From Streptomyces sedi (GTDB lineage: Bacteria; Actinomycetota; Actinomycetes; Streptomycetales; Streptomycetaceae): a DNA stretch of 64,000 nt. A program made the translations under genes and the position numbers. The first letter of the stretch is position 1; the number at the start of each line of letters is the position of its first letter. Positions 48,400 through 57,564 of the stretch are shown piece by piece. Under the pieces are notes generated by a model. The model was not told the DNA's origin. It saw only the letters and a program-made list of their open reading frames with translations, and searched no databases. The DNA lies in the NCBI RefSeq assembly GCF_006335015.1, contig NZ_VDGT01000005.1, positions 248,001 to 312,000 on the forward strand, given 5' to 3'.

Positions 48400-49431
48400 G
48401 TGGCTTCCGGAGGACCCGTATGGCGGCGGTTGGCGCCGCGTTCGACGCGCGGTCGGCGGCTGCTGGTCGCGACGGGTGTGGCCCTGGCGCTGGCGCTGAT
48501 CGCCGTGTTGGCGCGCCCGCTGGTCGAGGGGGACGGGAAGCCGTCGGGCCGGGTGACGTTGAGCACCGGGGTGGCCAAGGGCGTCTACGCGCGCTACGGG
48601 GACCTGCTGCACGGTCAGTTGGCGAACGACGTGCCCGGTCTCGACGTGGAGCTGCGGGGCAGCGAGGGCTCGGTGGAGAACATCGAACGCCTGCTGGCCG
48701 GTGAGGCGGACTTCGCCATCGCCACGGCCGACTCGATCGCGGACTACCAGCAGCGGGGCGGCGAGGGCGCCGAGCGGCTACGGGCCTGCGCCCGGCTGTA
48801 CGACGACTACATGCATCTGGTGGTGCCCGACGGCTCGCCGGTGCGGCGGACCGCGGACCTCGCGGGGTTGCGGGTCGGTGTCGGCGAGGACCAGTCGGGC
48901 GTGCAGCTGGTGACCAGGGAGCTGCTGGCGGCGGCCGGCCTGGACATGGAGCGGGACCTGACGGCGGTCAGGAAGGGCATCGACAACATGCCGACGATGC
49001 TGGAGGCGGGCCGGTTGGACGCCTTCTTCTGGTCGGGCGGGCTGCCGACCTCGGCCGTCGAGCAGCTGGCCGCGCGGACGAAGATCCGGATCGTGCCGTT
49101 GGACGACCTGCTGCCCGCGCTGACCGGGCGCGACGAGGCGGGCGGGGCGACGGCCCACTACCGGGCGGCGGTGATGCCTCCGGACGCCTACGAGGAGATC
49201 CCGGGGTCCGAGGGCATCGACACGTTGGCGGTGGCCAACCTGCTGATCACCACGGAGGACGCGGACGACAGGCTGGTCGAGGAGATCACCCGCTCGGTGA
49301 TCAACGGGCGGGACAGCATCGCCGACGTGGTGCACGCGGCGCAGCGCGTGGACCTGCGGACGGCGATCTACACGCAGCCGCTGGATCTGCACCCCGGGGC
49401 GCGCGACTACTACCGTTCCGTCAAGTCCTGA
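48400..49431 (+). CDS. TAXI-family periplasmic-type solute-binding protein (orphan)
   Basis: A 343-residue TAXI (TRAP-associated) binding protein. An N-terminal hydrophobic segment (LLVATGVALALALIAVLA, residues 21-38) anchors or exports it; there is no lipobox. Typical motifs are LSTGVAKGVYARYGDLL, LLAGEADFAIATADS and VGVGEDQSGVQL. TAXI proteins normally feed a TRAP permease, but no permease gene is adjacent. The start is the GTG at 48400 without a ribosome site; a promoter ending six bases upstream suggests a leaderless mRNA. Confidence 0.87.
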   Translation: MASGGPVWRRLAPRSTRGRRLLVATGVALALALIAVLARPLVEGDGKPSGRVTLSTGVAKGVYARYGDLLHGQLANDVPGLDVELRGSEGSVENIERLLAGEADFAIATADSIADYQQRGGEGAERLRACARLYDDYMHLVVPDGSPVRRTADLAGLRVGVGEDQSGVQLVTRELLAAAGLDMERDLTAVRKGIDNMPTMLEAGRLDAFFWSGGLPTSAVEQLAARTKIRIVPLDDLLPALTGRDEAGGATAHYRAAVMPPDAYEEIPGSEGIDTLAVANLLITTEDADDRLVEEITRSVINGRDSIADVVHAAQRVDLRTAIYTQPLDLHPGARDYYRSVKS

Positions 49432-49545
49432 CCTCTCGCTTTCACTTGGGGATCGGCGACGGGCCGCGCCGGTTCCGGACCCTTTCTTTCCGCTCTTTTC
49501 CGTTTGATTCTGTTCTCGCGGGTTCAGCACTTACCGGGGACCGCA

Positions 49546-49567
49546 CTTCAGAACGGCTTCAGAACGG
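49546..49567 (+). repeat. Tandem 11-base repeat before the mannosidase gene
   Basis: CTTCAGAACGG occurs twice without a gap, ending just before the ribosome site of the next gene. It could be an operator or a leader element. Confidence 0.55.
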
Positions 49568-49583
49568 CGAAGGAGTCACCTTC

Positions 49584-52500
49584 ATGCACGACGACCGTGA
49601 CCTTGTCGAGCAGCGGCTGCGCCGGGTGCTCGACGAGCGGATCAGGCCGGCGGTGTACGGCGCCGCGGTGCCGTTGGAACTGGAACGTTGGGACGCCCCC
49701 GGGGAGCCCGTCCCGGTGGCCGAGGCGCTGGCCGCCGCCTACCGGCCGGCGCGGGTCGGCGAGCGGTGGGGGCCGGCGTGGGGCACCAGCTGGTTCCGGC
49801 TGACCGGCCGGGTGCCGGCCGAGTGGGCGGGGTCGCGGGTCGAGGCCAGGGTCGACCTGGGCTTCGACCGGCAGCTGCCCGGGTTCCAGTGCGAGGGGCT
49901 GGTCCACCTCCCGGACGGCACCGCGGTCAAGGGCGTCCATCCGCACAACGACTGGGTGTCGGTGGCGCGTGCGGCGGAGGGCGGCGAGGAGGTCGAGCTG
50001 CTGGTCGAGGCGGCGGCCAACCCGATCCTGGTGGAGGCGCGCCCCACCGAGCTGGGCGACCGGCTGACCGTCGACGACGAGCCGCTGTACCGGATCGTCC
50101 GCGCCGAACTGGCGGTCTTCGAGGCCGAGGTCTGGGAGCTGGTGCGGGATCTGGAGGTCATCGGCTCGCTGATGGCCGAGCTGGCCGTGGACGACGCCCG
50201 CCGCTACGGACTGGTGCGGGCGGTGGAGAACGCGCTGGACGCGGTGGACCTCACGGATGTCGCGGGCAGCGCGCCGGCGGCGCGCGCGGCGCTCGCCGAG
50301 GTGCTCTCCGCGCCGGCGCACGCGTCCGCGCACCGGCTGAGCGCCGTGGGGCACGCGCACATCGACTCCGCCTGGCTGTGGCCGCTGCGGGAGACCGTGC
50401 GCAAGGTCTCCCGCACCACCGCCAACGTGGTGGCGCTGCTGGAGGACTCCGACGAGCTGGTCTTCGCGATGTCGCAGGCGCAGCAGCTGGCCTGGATCAA
50501 GGAGCACCGCCCCGAGCTGTTCGAGCGGGTGCGGCGGCGGATCGCCGAGGGCGGCTTCGTGCCGGTCGGCGGCATGTGGGTGGAGTCGGACACCAACATG
50601 GTCGGCGGGGAGGCCATGGCGCGGCAGTTCGTCCACGGGAAGCGGTTCTTCCTGGACGAGTTCGGGATCGAGACGGAGGAGGTGTGGCTGCCCGACTCCT
50701 TCGGCTACACCGCCGCGCTGCCGCAGCTGGTCAGGCTCTCGGGCTCGAAGTGGTTCCTGACCCAGAAGATCTCCTGGAGCCGGACCAACCCGTTCCCCCA
50801 CCACACCTTCTGGTGGGAGGGCATCGACGGCACCCGGGTCTTCACCCACTTCCCGCCGGTCGACACCTACAACTCGGACCTCACCGGCGGCGAGCTGGCG
50901 CACGCCGCGCGGAACTACCGGGAGAAGGGGCGCGGCAGCCGTTCCCTGGTGCCGTTCGGCTTCGGCGACGGCGGCGGCGGGCCCACCCGCGAGATGCTGG
51001 GCCGGGCGCGGCGGGTCCGCGACCTGGAGGGCTCGCCCCGGGTCGAGATCGAGCCGCCGGCCGCGTTCTTCGCCAAGGCGCACGAGGAGTACCCGGACGC
51101 GCCGGTCTGGGTCGGCGAGCTGTATCTGGAGCTGCACCGGGGCACCTACACCTCGCAGGCCAAGACCAAGCAGGGCAACCGGCACAGCGAGTCGCTGCTG
51201 CGGGAGGCCGAGCTGTGGGCGGCCACGGCGGCGGTGCGGGTGCCCGGGTACGCCTACCCGTACGAGGAGTTGGACCGGATCTGGAAGACGGTGCTGCTGC
51301 ACCAGTTCCACGACATCCTGCCGGGTTCCTCGATCGCCTGGGTGCACCGGGAGGCCAGGGAGACCTACGCGCGGCTGCGCGAGGAGCTGCTGGCGCTGGT
51401 GGACGCGGCGCAGCGGGCGCTGGCCGGCCCGGGCGCCGGGACCGTGGTCTTCAACGCGGCGCCGCACGAGCGCTCCGGGGTGCCGGGCGGTGGCGCGCGC
51501 CGGCGGCCGGTGGGCGGCGCCTCGGCCGTCGGGGTCGAGGAGCGGCCGGACGGCGGGTTCACGCTGGACAACGGGCTGCTGCGGGTCGAGGTCGACGGCC
51601 GTGGCCTGGTGGTCTCCGCGGTGGACCGGGACAGCGGCCGGGAGGCGGTGGCCCCCGGCCTGGCGGGCAACCTGCTCCAGCTGCACCCGGACTTCCCGAA
51701 CGCGTGGGACGCCTGGGACCTGGACGAGTTCTACCGCAACCGGGTGCGTGACCTGGTGGAGGTCGAGTCGCTGGAACGGGTCGACGCGGACGGCACCGCG
51801 GGCGAGGGGGCGGCGACGGTGCGCGTCACCCGCGCGTTCGGCGCCTCCCGGGTGGTGCAGCTGATCGTGCTGCGCCCCGGCGCGCGCTCGGTGGAGTTCG
51901 ACACCACCGTGGACTGGCGGGAGAGCGAGCAGGTGTTGAAGGCCGCCTTCCCCCTGGATGTGAAGGCCGACCAGTCGGCGTCCGAGACGCAGTTCGGGCA
52001 CGTCTTCCGCCCCACCCACACCAACACCTCGTGGGAGGCGGCCAAGTTCGAGATCTGCGCGCACCGCTGGGTGCACGTGGGCGAGCCGGGGTACGGGGCC
52101 GCCGTGGTCAACGACTCGACCTACGGGCACGACGTGACCAGGGACGTGCGCGAGGACGGCGGGCAGACCACCACCGTGCGGCTGTCGCTGCTGCGTGCCC
52201 CGCGCTACCCGGACCCGGAGACCGACCAGGGCGAGCACCGGCTGCGCTTCGGTCTGGTGCCGGGCGCCGAGCTGGGCGACGCGGTGCGCGAGGGCCACCG
52301 GATCAACCTGCCGGAGCGCGCGGTGCCGGGCGACGCCGAGGTGGCGCCGCTGGTCGGGGTGGTCGAGTCGGCGGGCGCGGGGAGCATCGTGGTCTCCGCC
52401 GTGAAGCTGGCCGACGACCGCACCGGCGACCTGGTGGTGCGGCTCTACGAGTCCGGCGGCCGGCGGGCCTCCGGCGAGCTGCGCGTCGACGCCGAGGTGG

Positions 52501-52634
52501 CGGAGGTCGGCATCACGGACCTGCTGGAACGCCCGCTGGCGGACGAGCCGGCTCTTGAGGTGAAGGAGGGGCGCGTACCGATCACGTTGCGCCCCTTCCA
52601 GATCCTCACGCTGCGTCTGGCGCGCCGGGCTTGA
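49584..52634 (+). CDS. Alpha-mannosidase, glycoside hydrolase family 38
   Basis: A 1016-residue GH38 enzyme that releases alpha-linked mannose using a retaining, zinc-dependent mechanism. Zinc ligands are His259 and Asp261 (GHAHIDSAW). The nucleophile/ligand Asp336 is in GGMWVESDTN, and the later histidine is in HQFHDILPGSS. The C-terminal half forms the family beta-domains. No signal peptide is present, so it should act in the cytoplasm on imported oligosaccharides. The start is the ATG at 49584 with GAAGGAG eight bases upstream. No sugar transporter lies next to it. Its end overlaps the gluK end by 29 bases. Confidence 0.93.
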   Translation: MHDDRDLVEQRLRRVLDERIRPAVYGAAVPLELERWDAPGEPVPVAEALAAAYRPARVGERWGPAWGTSWFRLTGRVPAEWAGSRVEARVDLGFDRQLPGFQCEGLVHLPDGTAVKGVHPHNDWVSVARAAEGGEEVELLVEAAANPILVEARPTELGDRLTVDDEPLYRIVRAELAVFEAEVWELVRDLEVIGSLMAELAVDDARRYGLVRAVENALDAVDLTDVAGSAPAARAALAEVLSAPAHASAHRLSAVGHAHIDSAWLWPLRETVRKVSRTTANVVALLEDSDELVFAMSQAQQLAWIKEHRPELFERVRRRIAEGGFVPVGGMWVESDTNMVGGEAMARQFVHGKRFFLDEFGIETEEVWLPDSFGYTAALPQLVRLSGSKWFLTQKISWSRTNPFPHHTFWWEGIDGTRVFTHFPPVDTYNSDLTGGELAHAARNYREKGRGSRSLVPFGFGDGGGGPTREMLGRARRVRDLEGSPRVEIEPPAAFFAKAHEEYPDAPVWVGELYLELHRGTYTSQAKTKQGNRHSESLLREAELWAATAAVRVPGYAYPYEELDRIWKTVLLHQFHDILPGSSIAWVHREARETYARLREELLALVDAAQRALAGPGAGTVVFNAAPHERSGVPGGGARRRPVGGASAVGVEERPDGGFTLDNGLLRVEVDGRGLVVSAVDRDSGREAVAPGLAGNLLQLHPDFPNAWDAWDLDEFYRNRVRDLVEVESLERVDADGTAGEGAATVRVTRAFGASRVVQLIVLRPGARSVEFDTTVDWRESEQVLKAAFPLDVKADQSASETQFGHVFRPTHTNTSWEAAKFEICAHRWVHVGEPGYGAAVVNDSTYGHDVTRDVREDGGQTTTVRLSLLRAPRYPDPETDQGEHRLRFGLVPGAELGDAVREGHRINLPERAVPGDAEVAPLVGVVESAGAGSIVVSAVKLADDRTGDLVVRLYESGGRRASGELRVDAEVAEVGITDLLERPLADEPALEVKEGRVPITLRPFQILTLRLARRA

Positions 52635-54057
52635 GGGAGACGTAGGAGGCGGGGAGCGTGGCGGGCTCCGGCTGGTGCCGGGGCACCGTCACGATCACCC
52701 GCAGACCCGTCGGCCGGTTGTGGGCGTAGGCGATCTCCGCCCCGCCGGCCGCCAGCAGGGCACCGACGATGGACAGGCCGAGCCCCGACCCCGAGACGTT
52801 CTGGTGGCGGTGGCTGCGCCAGAAGCGGGAGCCGACCCGTTCCAGCTCGTCGTCGGCGACGCCCGGCCCGCTGTCCGCGACCTCGATGACGACGCTGTCG
52901 CCCTCGGGGGTCACGGACAGCTCCACCACCCCGCCCTCGGGCGTGAACTTCAGCGCGTTGTCGACCACCGCGTCCAGCGCGCTGGAGAGCCCGACCGGGT
53001 CGGCCCACCCGGTCACCGCCGTGGGCCCGGCGAGCCGCACCTCCACCCCGTCCCGGTCGGCGACCAGCCGCCAGGCACCCGCCCGCTCGGCGAGCAGCGC
53101 GGCGACGTCGACCACCCGCGGATCGGCCGTGGTGTGCTCGGCCAGGGCCAGGTCCAGCAGCCCGTCCAACACCTGGGCGAGCCGCTTGCCCTCGGCGCGC
53201 ACGGAGGCGAACTCCTCGTTGCCCTCGGGCAGTTCCAGCCCCAGCAGGTCGATGCGGAGCAGCAGCGCGGAGAGCGGGTTGCGCAGCTGGTGGGAGGCGT
53301 CGGCGACGAAGGCGCGCTGCTGTTCCAGCACGTCCTCCACGTGATCGGCCATCTCGTTGAAGGAGACCGCGAGCCGCCGCAGCTCCGGCGGGCCGCCGGC
53401 CGGCGCCACCCGCGCGGTGAGCCGCCCGGTCGCGATGTGGTGCGTCGCCCGGTCCAGCACCCGCACCGGGCGCAGCACCCAACGCGTCAGCTGGAACGCC
53501 GCCACCACCGCCAGCAGCAGCGCCGCCGCCTCCCCCAGCAGGATCCCCAGCCAGCCGGAGAGGATCCGGGAGCGCAGCGGACCGGTCGGCGACTCGGTCA
53601 CCACCACGGCGATCACGTCGCCGTCCCGGATCACCGGCGAGGCCACCACCAGCGTGCGGTCCTCGTCCCACGGCCATACCTGGGAGGGCCCCTGACTGCG
53701 GCGCCCGGCCAGCGCCTCGGCGAACTCCGGTCCCGTCCTGCCGCCCGGCACCCCCCATCCGTCGGGCGAGGCCGCCACCGCCTCGGCGTCGCGGTCGAAG
53801 ACCCCCGCGCTGATGCCGTAGACCTCCTGGTAGCGGCCCAGCTCCTCGGTGAGCGCGTTCAGCGACTCCCGGTGGGTGGCGTCCGGCGGCCCCGAGACGA
53901 ACTGCGCGAGCGAGGCGAAGCGCGCGGTGTCGTCGATCCGGTCGACGACCACCCGCTGCTGCTCACTCCTCGCCTGGCTCGCCGCCAGCGGAACGCCCAG
54001 CGCGAGCAGCACCCCCATCAACAACACGATCAACAGTGGAAGCAGCCGAGAACGCAC
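52606..54057 (-). CDS. gluK: Sensor histidine kinase GluK
   Basis: A 483-residue membrane kinase. One membrane helix is at residues 5-27, then an extracytoplasmic sensor of about 135 residues, a second helix (about 167-190) and a HAMP segment. The dimerisation domain carries His256 (VADASHQLRNPLSAL), and the ATPase has DNALKFTPEGG, DSGPGV and GSGLGLSIV. The start is the GTG at 54057 with AGGAAG six bases upstream. It is paired with the regulator 90 bases upstream and lies beside gluABCD; the S. coelicolor counterpart is reported to sense glutamate. Its 3' end overlaps the mannosidase gene. Confidence 0.9.
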   Translation of the reverse strand: MRSRLLPLLIVLLMGVLLALGVPLAASQARSEQQRVVVDRIDDTARFASLAQFVSGPPDATHRESLNALTEELGRYQEVYGISAGVFDRDAEAVAASPDGWGVPGGRTGPEFAEALAGRRSQGPSQVWPWDEDRTLVVASPVIRDGDVIAVVVTESPTGPLRSRILSGWLGILLGEAAALLLAVVAAFQLTRWVLRPVRVLDRATHHIATGRLTARVAPAGGPPELRRLAVSFNEMADHVEDVLEQQRAFVADASHQLRNPLSALLLRIDLLGLELPEGNEEFASVRAEGKRLAQVLDGLLDLALAEHTTADPRVVDVAALLAERAGAWRLVADRDGVEVRLAGPTAVTGWADPVGLSSALDAVVDNALKFTPEGGVVELSVTPEGDSVVIEVADSGPGVADDELERVGSRFWRSHRHQNVSGSGLGLSIVGALLAAGGAEIAYAHNRPTGLRVIVTVPRHQPEPATLPASYVSLKPGAPDAA

Positions 54058-54147
54058 CGAAGTCTTCCTGTCGCAGAACCATCAAACCGTCGCCTTGCCG
54101 TCGCACGGCGACCGCCGGCGAGAGGCCGCCCTCCCGGGGCCGCCCGT

Positions 54148-54834
54148 TCAGAGCCCCGGCAACGCCAGCCGGTAGCCGACTCCCCTGACCGTCTCCACCA
54201 GCCCGGGCCGGCGCAACTTCGAACGCAGCGAGGCGATGTGCACCTCCAGGGTGCGCCCGGTCCCCTCCCAGCTGGTCTGCCACACGTCGCTGATGATCTG
54301 CTCGCGCCGGAAGACCACCCCTGGCCGCTGGGCCAACAGCGCCAGCAGGTCGAACTCCTTGCGGGTCAGCACGACCCGCTCGCCGTCCACCTCGACCCTG
54401 CGGGTCGCCAGCTCCACCACCATCGGCCCCAGCGTCAGTACCTCGGCCGGCTCCTCCTCGGGGGCGGCCGGCTCCTCGACGGTGCGCCGGCTCACCGCGT
54501 GGATGCGGGCCAGCAGCTCGCCCGTGTCGTACGGCTTGACCACGTAGTCGTCCGCGCCCAGGTTCAGCCCGTGGATGCGGGAGCGCACGTCCGACCTGGC
54601 GGTCACCATGATCACCGGAGTGGAGGTGAGGCGACGGATGCGGCCGCAGACCTCGAAGCCGTCCACGTCGGGCAGGCCCAGGTCCAGCAGGACGACGCCG
54701 AAGCCACCGGACCGGAGCTCGGCGAGCGCCTCCTCGCCGGTGCGGACGCGCACGGCGGTGAAGCCGTGCCGGTTCAGGACCGCCACCAGGGCGGCGGCGA
54801 CGTGTTCGTCGTCCTCGACCAACAGCAGGCGCAA
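54148..54834 (-). CDS. gluR: Response regulator GluR (OmpR/PhoB type)
   Basis: A 228-residue regulator. The receiver domain has the acidic pocket VEDDE and phospho-acceptor Asp51 (VLLDLGLPD), with K in VVKPYD. A winged-helix DNA-binding domain ends with GRTLEVHIASLRSKLRR..RGVGYRL. The start is the TTG at 54834 with GGAAGGGAG six bases upstream. It is divergent from gluA across 298 bases, where it should bind to control the glutamate transporter, as described for its S. coelicolor relative. Confidence 0.9.
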   Translation of the reverse strand: MRLLLVEDDEHVAAALVAVLNRHGFTAVRVRTGEEALAELRSGGFGVVLLDLGLPDVDGFEVCGRIRRLTSTPVIMVTARSDVRSRIHGLNLGADDYVVKPYDTGELLARIHAVSRRTVEEPAAPEEEPAEVLTLGPMVVELATRRVEVDGERVVLTRKEFDLLALLAQRPGVVFRREQIISDVWQTSWEGTGRTLEVHIASLRSKLRRPGLVETVRGVGYRLALPGL

Positions 54835-55069
54835 CCCGTGCTCCCTTCCCCGCTCGGTGCTCCCGGCCGTCGACCCGGCCGTTCCGCCGCACGCCTGCCC
54901 CGGAAACGGATTCCGAAGCAGCGCTACGAGAACGATTGAAGCAGGAGAACGCCCCGCGCAGACGTCTCGGAGGAACAACGTCACCGGGTGCGGAACAGAG
55001 CCCCACAGACGGTTACTGCCCGTAGAGGGAAGCAACGCGATCGTTATGCTCAATTTCCGCTCAGATCTG

Positions 55070-55099
55070 CTGACGCTGCGTTGTACAGCTGGCTAGGGT
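55070..55099 (+). promoter_or_regulatory. gluABCD promoter
   Basis: CTGACG, an 18-base spacer and TAGGGT give a good principal-sigma promoter. The transcript would start near 55106, about 27 bases before the gluA ATG. Confidence 0.68.
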
Positions 55100-55132
55100 C
55101 CCTGCAACCGACGAGGATGGAGCCACTCCACG

Positions 55133-55918
55133 ATGAGCGATGCGCCGCTGACCAAGGACCCCGCGGAGTCCGCGCCCCTGGCGGAGGACCTGGTCGTCCT
55201 GGAGAGCGTGGACAAGCACTTCGGTGCCCTGCACGTGCTCCAGGACATCAACCTGACCATCAAGCGCGGTGAGGTCGTCGTCGTGATCGGCCCCTCGGGC
55301 TCCGGCAAGTCCACGCTCTGCCGAGCGATCAACCGCCTGGAGACCATCGACGGCGGCTCCATCACGATCGACGAGAAGCCCCTGCCCGAGGAGGGTCGGG
55401 AGCTGGCCCGCCTCCGTGCGGATGTCGGCATGGTCTTCCAGTCCTTCAATCTCTTCGCCCACAAGACCGTGCTCCAGAACGTGACCCTGGGGCCCGTCAA
55501 GGTCCGTGGGATCTCGAAGGAGGAGGCGGAGACCAAGGCGAGGGGCCTGCTGGACCGGGTCGGGGTCGGCAACCAGGCCGACAAGTACCCGGCGCAGCTC
55601 TCCGGCGGCCAGCAGCAGCGTGTGGCCATCGCCCGCGCGCTGGCCATGGAGCCGAAGGTGATGCTCTTCGACGAGCCCACCTCGGCCCTGGACCCGGAGA
55701 TGATCAACGAGGTTCTGGAGGTCATGCAGCAGCTCGCCAGGGAGGGCATGACGATGGTCGTGGTCACCCACGAGATGGGCTTCGCCCGTTCCGCCGCGAA
55801 CCGCGTGGTCTTCATGGCCGACGGCCGGATCGTCGAAGAGGCCGAGCCGCACCAGTTCTTCGACAACCCGCGCAGCGACCGTGCCAAGGACTTCCTCTCG
55901 AAGATCCTCCAGCACTGA
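55133..55918 (+). CDS. gluA: Glutamate ABC transporter ATP-binding protein
   Basis: A 261-residue importer ATPase of the polar amino acid type. It has Walker [10 protein letters not shown] (about residues 53-61), Q-loop VFQSFNLF, signature LSGGQQQR, Walker [14 protein letters not shown] and switch histidine VVTHEMGF. All catalytic residues are intact. The start is the ATG at 55133, ten bases after GGAG. It is the first gene of gluABCD and energises uptake of glutamate. Confidence 0.95.
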   Translation: MSDAPLTKDPAESAPLAEDLVVLESVDKHFGALHVLQDINLTIKRGEVVVVIGPSGSGKSTLCRAINRLETIDGGSITIDEKPLPEEGRELARLRADVGMVFQSFNLFAHKTVLQNVTLGPVKVRGISKEEAETKARGLLDRVGVGNQADKYPAQLSGGQQQRVAIARALAMEPKVMLFDEPTSALDPEMINEVLEVMQQLAREGMTMVVVTHEMGFARSAANRVVFMADGRIVEEAEPHQFFDNPRSDRAKDFLSKILQH

Positions 55919-55990
55919 GAACCCCGCCCGAGAGGCGACCACACCCCCACTGACATGACGCACCCTCCTCGACTCTAAGGAACACGCACC

Positions 55991-56800
55991 ATGAGACTTC
56001 GCAAGGCCAGTGCCCTCGCCGCCGGCGTGCTCGCCCTCTCCCTCGCCGCGACCGCCTGCGGCGGCGGCGGTGACGACGACAAGATCAGCGTCGGCATCAA
56101 GTACGACCAGCCGGGCCTTGGCCTCAAGACCCCCGACGGCGACTTCGTCGGCTTCGACGTCGACGTGGCGACCTATATCGCCGGCGAGCTGGGGTACGAG
56201 CCGGACCAGATCGACTTCGTCGAGTCGCCCAGTGGCGACCGCGAGACGATGCTGGACCGGGGCGACGTCGACTTCATCGTGGCCAGCTACTCCATCACCG
56301 ACGAGCGCAAGGAGCAGGTGGACTTCGCCGGCCCCTACTTCGTCGCCCACCAGGACCTGCTGATCCGCGACGGCGAGAGCGTGCCCAACGAGGAGGCCAT
56401 CGCCGACCTCACGCTGTGCTCCGTCGGTGGCTCGACCTCGGCCGCCAACCTGGCCGAGCAGTACCCGGGCGCCGGCCTGGAGGAGCTGGGCACCTACTCC
56501 GAGTGTCTGACCGGCCTGGAGAACGAGACCGTGGACGCGCTGACCACGGACGACTCCATCCTCGCCGGCTACGCCGCGCAGGAGCAGAACCAGGGCAAGT
56601 TCACGCTGGCCGGCCTCTCGCTGAGCGACGAGTACTACGGCGTGGGCATCCCCAAGGGCGAGACCGAGCGGCGGGACGACATCAACGCGGCGATCACCAA
56701 GATGGTCGACGACGGCGCCTGGCAGGAGGCCGTGGACGAGCACTTCGGTCCGGCCGGCCACGAGGTGGAGCCGGCTCCGGAGCTCACCGAGACCAGCTGA
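55991..56800 (+). CDS. gluB: Glutamate-binding lipoprotein
   Basis: A 269-residue substrate-binding lipoprotein. The signal peptide ends in the lipobox LAATAC (Cys at about 23) followed by a Gly/Asp linker. The binding-protein fold is marked by GFDVDVATYIAGELGY and DFIVASYSITDERKEQVDF. The start is the ATG at 55991. It lies 72 bases after gluA, and a hairpin follows it, which should keep it in excess over the permeases. Confidence 0.95.
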   Translation: MRLRKASALAAGVLALSLAATACGGGGDDDKISVGIKYDQPGLGLKTPDGDFVGFDVDVATYIAGELGYEPDQIDFVESPSGDRETMLDRGDVDFIVASYSITDERKEQVDFAGPYFVAHQDLLIRDGESVPNEEAIADLTLCSVGGSTSAANLAEQYPGAGLEELGTYSECLTGLENETVDALTTDDSILAGYAAQEQNQGKFTLAGLSLSDEYYGVGIPKGETERRDDINAAITKMVDDGAWQEAVDEHFGPAGHEVEPAPELTETS

Positions 56801-56823
56801 CCCCACGAAACTCCGGTAACGCG

Positions 56824-56861
56824 GTGGCGTGCCGTCGCTGCGGCGGCACGCCACACCCTTT
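56824..56861 (+). terminator. Attenuator-like hairpin between gluB and gluC
   Basis: An eleven-base-pair stem (GTGGCGTGCCG with CGGCACGCCAC), a nine-base loop and then ACCCTTTT. Partial termination here would give more binding protein than permease. Confidence 0.7.
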
Positions 56862-56892
56862 TCCCATCCTCTAGGCGAGACTGAGAGATTCC

Positions 56893-57564
56893 GTGTTCGA
56901 TTTCCTTGATCTCGAGCAGTACGACCTCTTCGGGGCGTTCTGGACCACGGTGCAGCTCACCGTTTACTCCGCGATCGGATCACTGATCTGGGGCACGCTG
57001 TTGGCCGCGATGCGGGTCAGCCCCGTGCCGATCATGCGGGCCTTCGGCACGGCCTACGTGAACCTCCTGCGGAACACGCCCCTCACGCTGGTCATCGTCG
57101 CCTGCTCCCAGGGCCTCTATTTCACGATGGGGGTGTCCATGGGGGCGAGCGGCTCCGAGAACATCGCGTTCCGGCTTGCCGTGCTCGGCTTCATCGTCTA
57201 CACCTCGACCTTCGTCTGCGAGGCCCTGCGCTCCGGCATCAACACCGTGCCGGTGGGCCAGGCCGAGGCGGCGAGAGCGCTCGGGCTCAACTTCAGCCAG
57301 GTGCTGCGCCTCGTGGTGCTGCCCCAGGCATTCCGCGCGGTGGTCGCCCCGCTGGCGAACGTGCTGATCGCCCTGACCAAGAACACCACAGTGGCCGCGA
57401 CCATCGGCGTCGCCGAAGCAGCCCTGTTGATGCGCGACATGATCGAACGGGAAGCGCAACTCATCCCGATCGCCGCCGTGTTCGCCTTTGGATTCATTGT
57501 TCTCACCCTCCCGACCGGTCTGCTTCTCGGCTGGGTGAGCAAGCGAGTGGCGGTGAAGCGATGA
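56893..57564 (+). CDS. gluC: Glutamate ABC transporter permease
   Basis: A 223-residue permease of the HisM type with about five membrane helices. The start is a helix-forming FWTTVQLTVYSAIGSLIWG, and the cytoplasmic EAA loop is EAARALGLNFSQVLRLVVLPQA. The start is the GTG at 56893. Its TGA overlaps the gluD start (ATGA), so the two permeases are translationally coupled and form the membrane channel. Confidence 0.95.
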   Translation: MFDFLDLEQYDLFGAFWTTVQLTVYSAIGSLIWGTLLAAMRVSPVPIMRAFGTAYVNLLRNTPLTLVIVACSQGLYFTMGVSMGASGSENIAFRLAVLGFIVYTSTFVCEALRSGINTVPVGQAEAARALGLNFSQVLRLVVLPQAFRAVVAPLANVLIALTKNTTVAATIGVAEAALLMRDMIEREAQLIPIAAVFAFGFIVLTLPTGLLLGWVSKRVAVKR

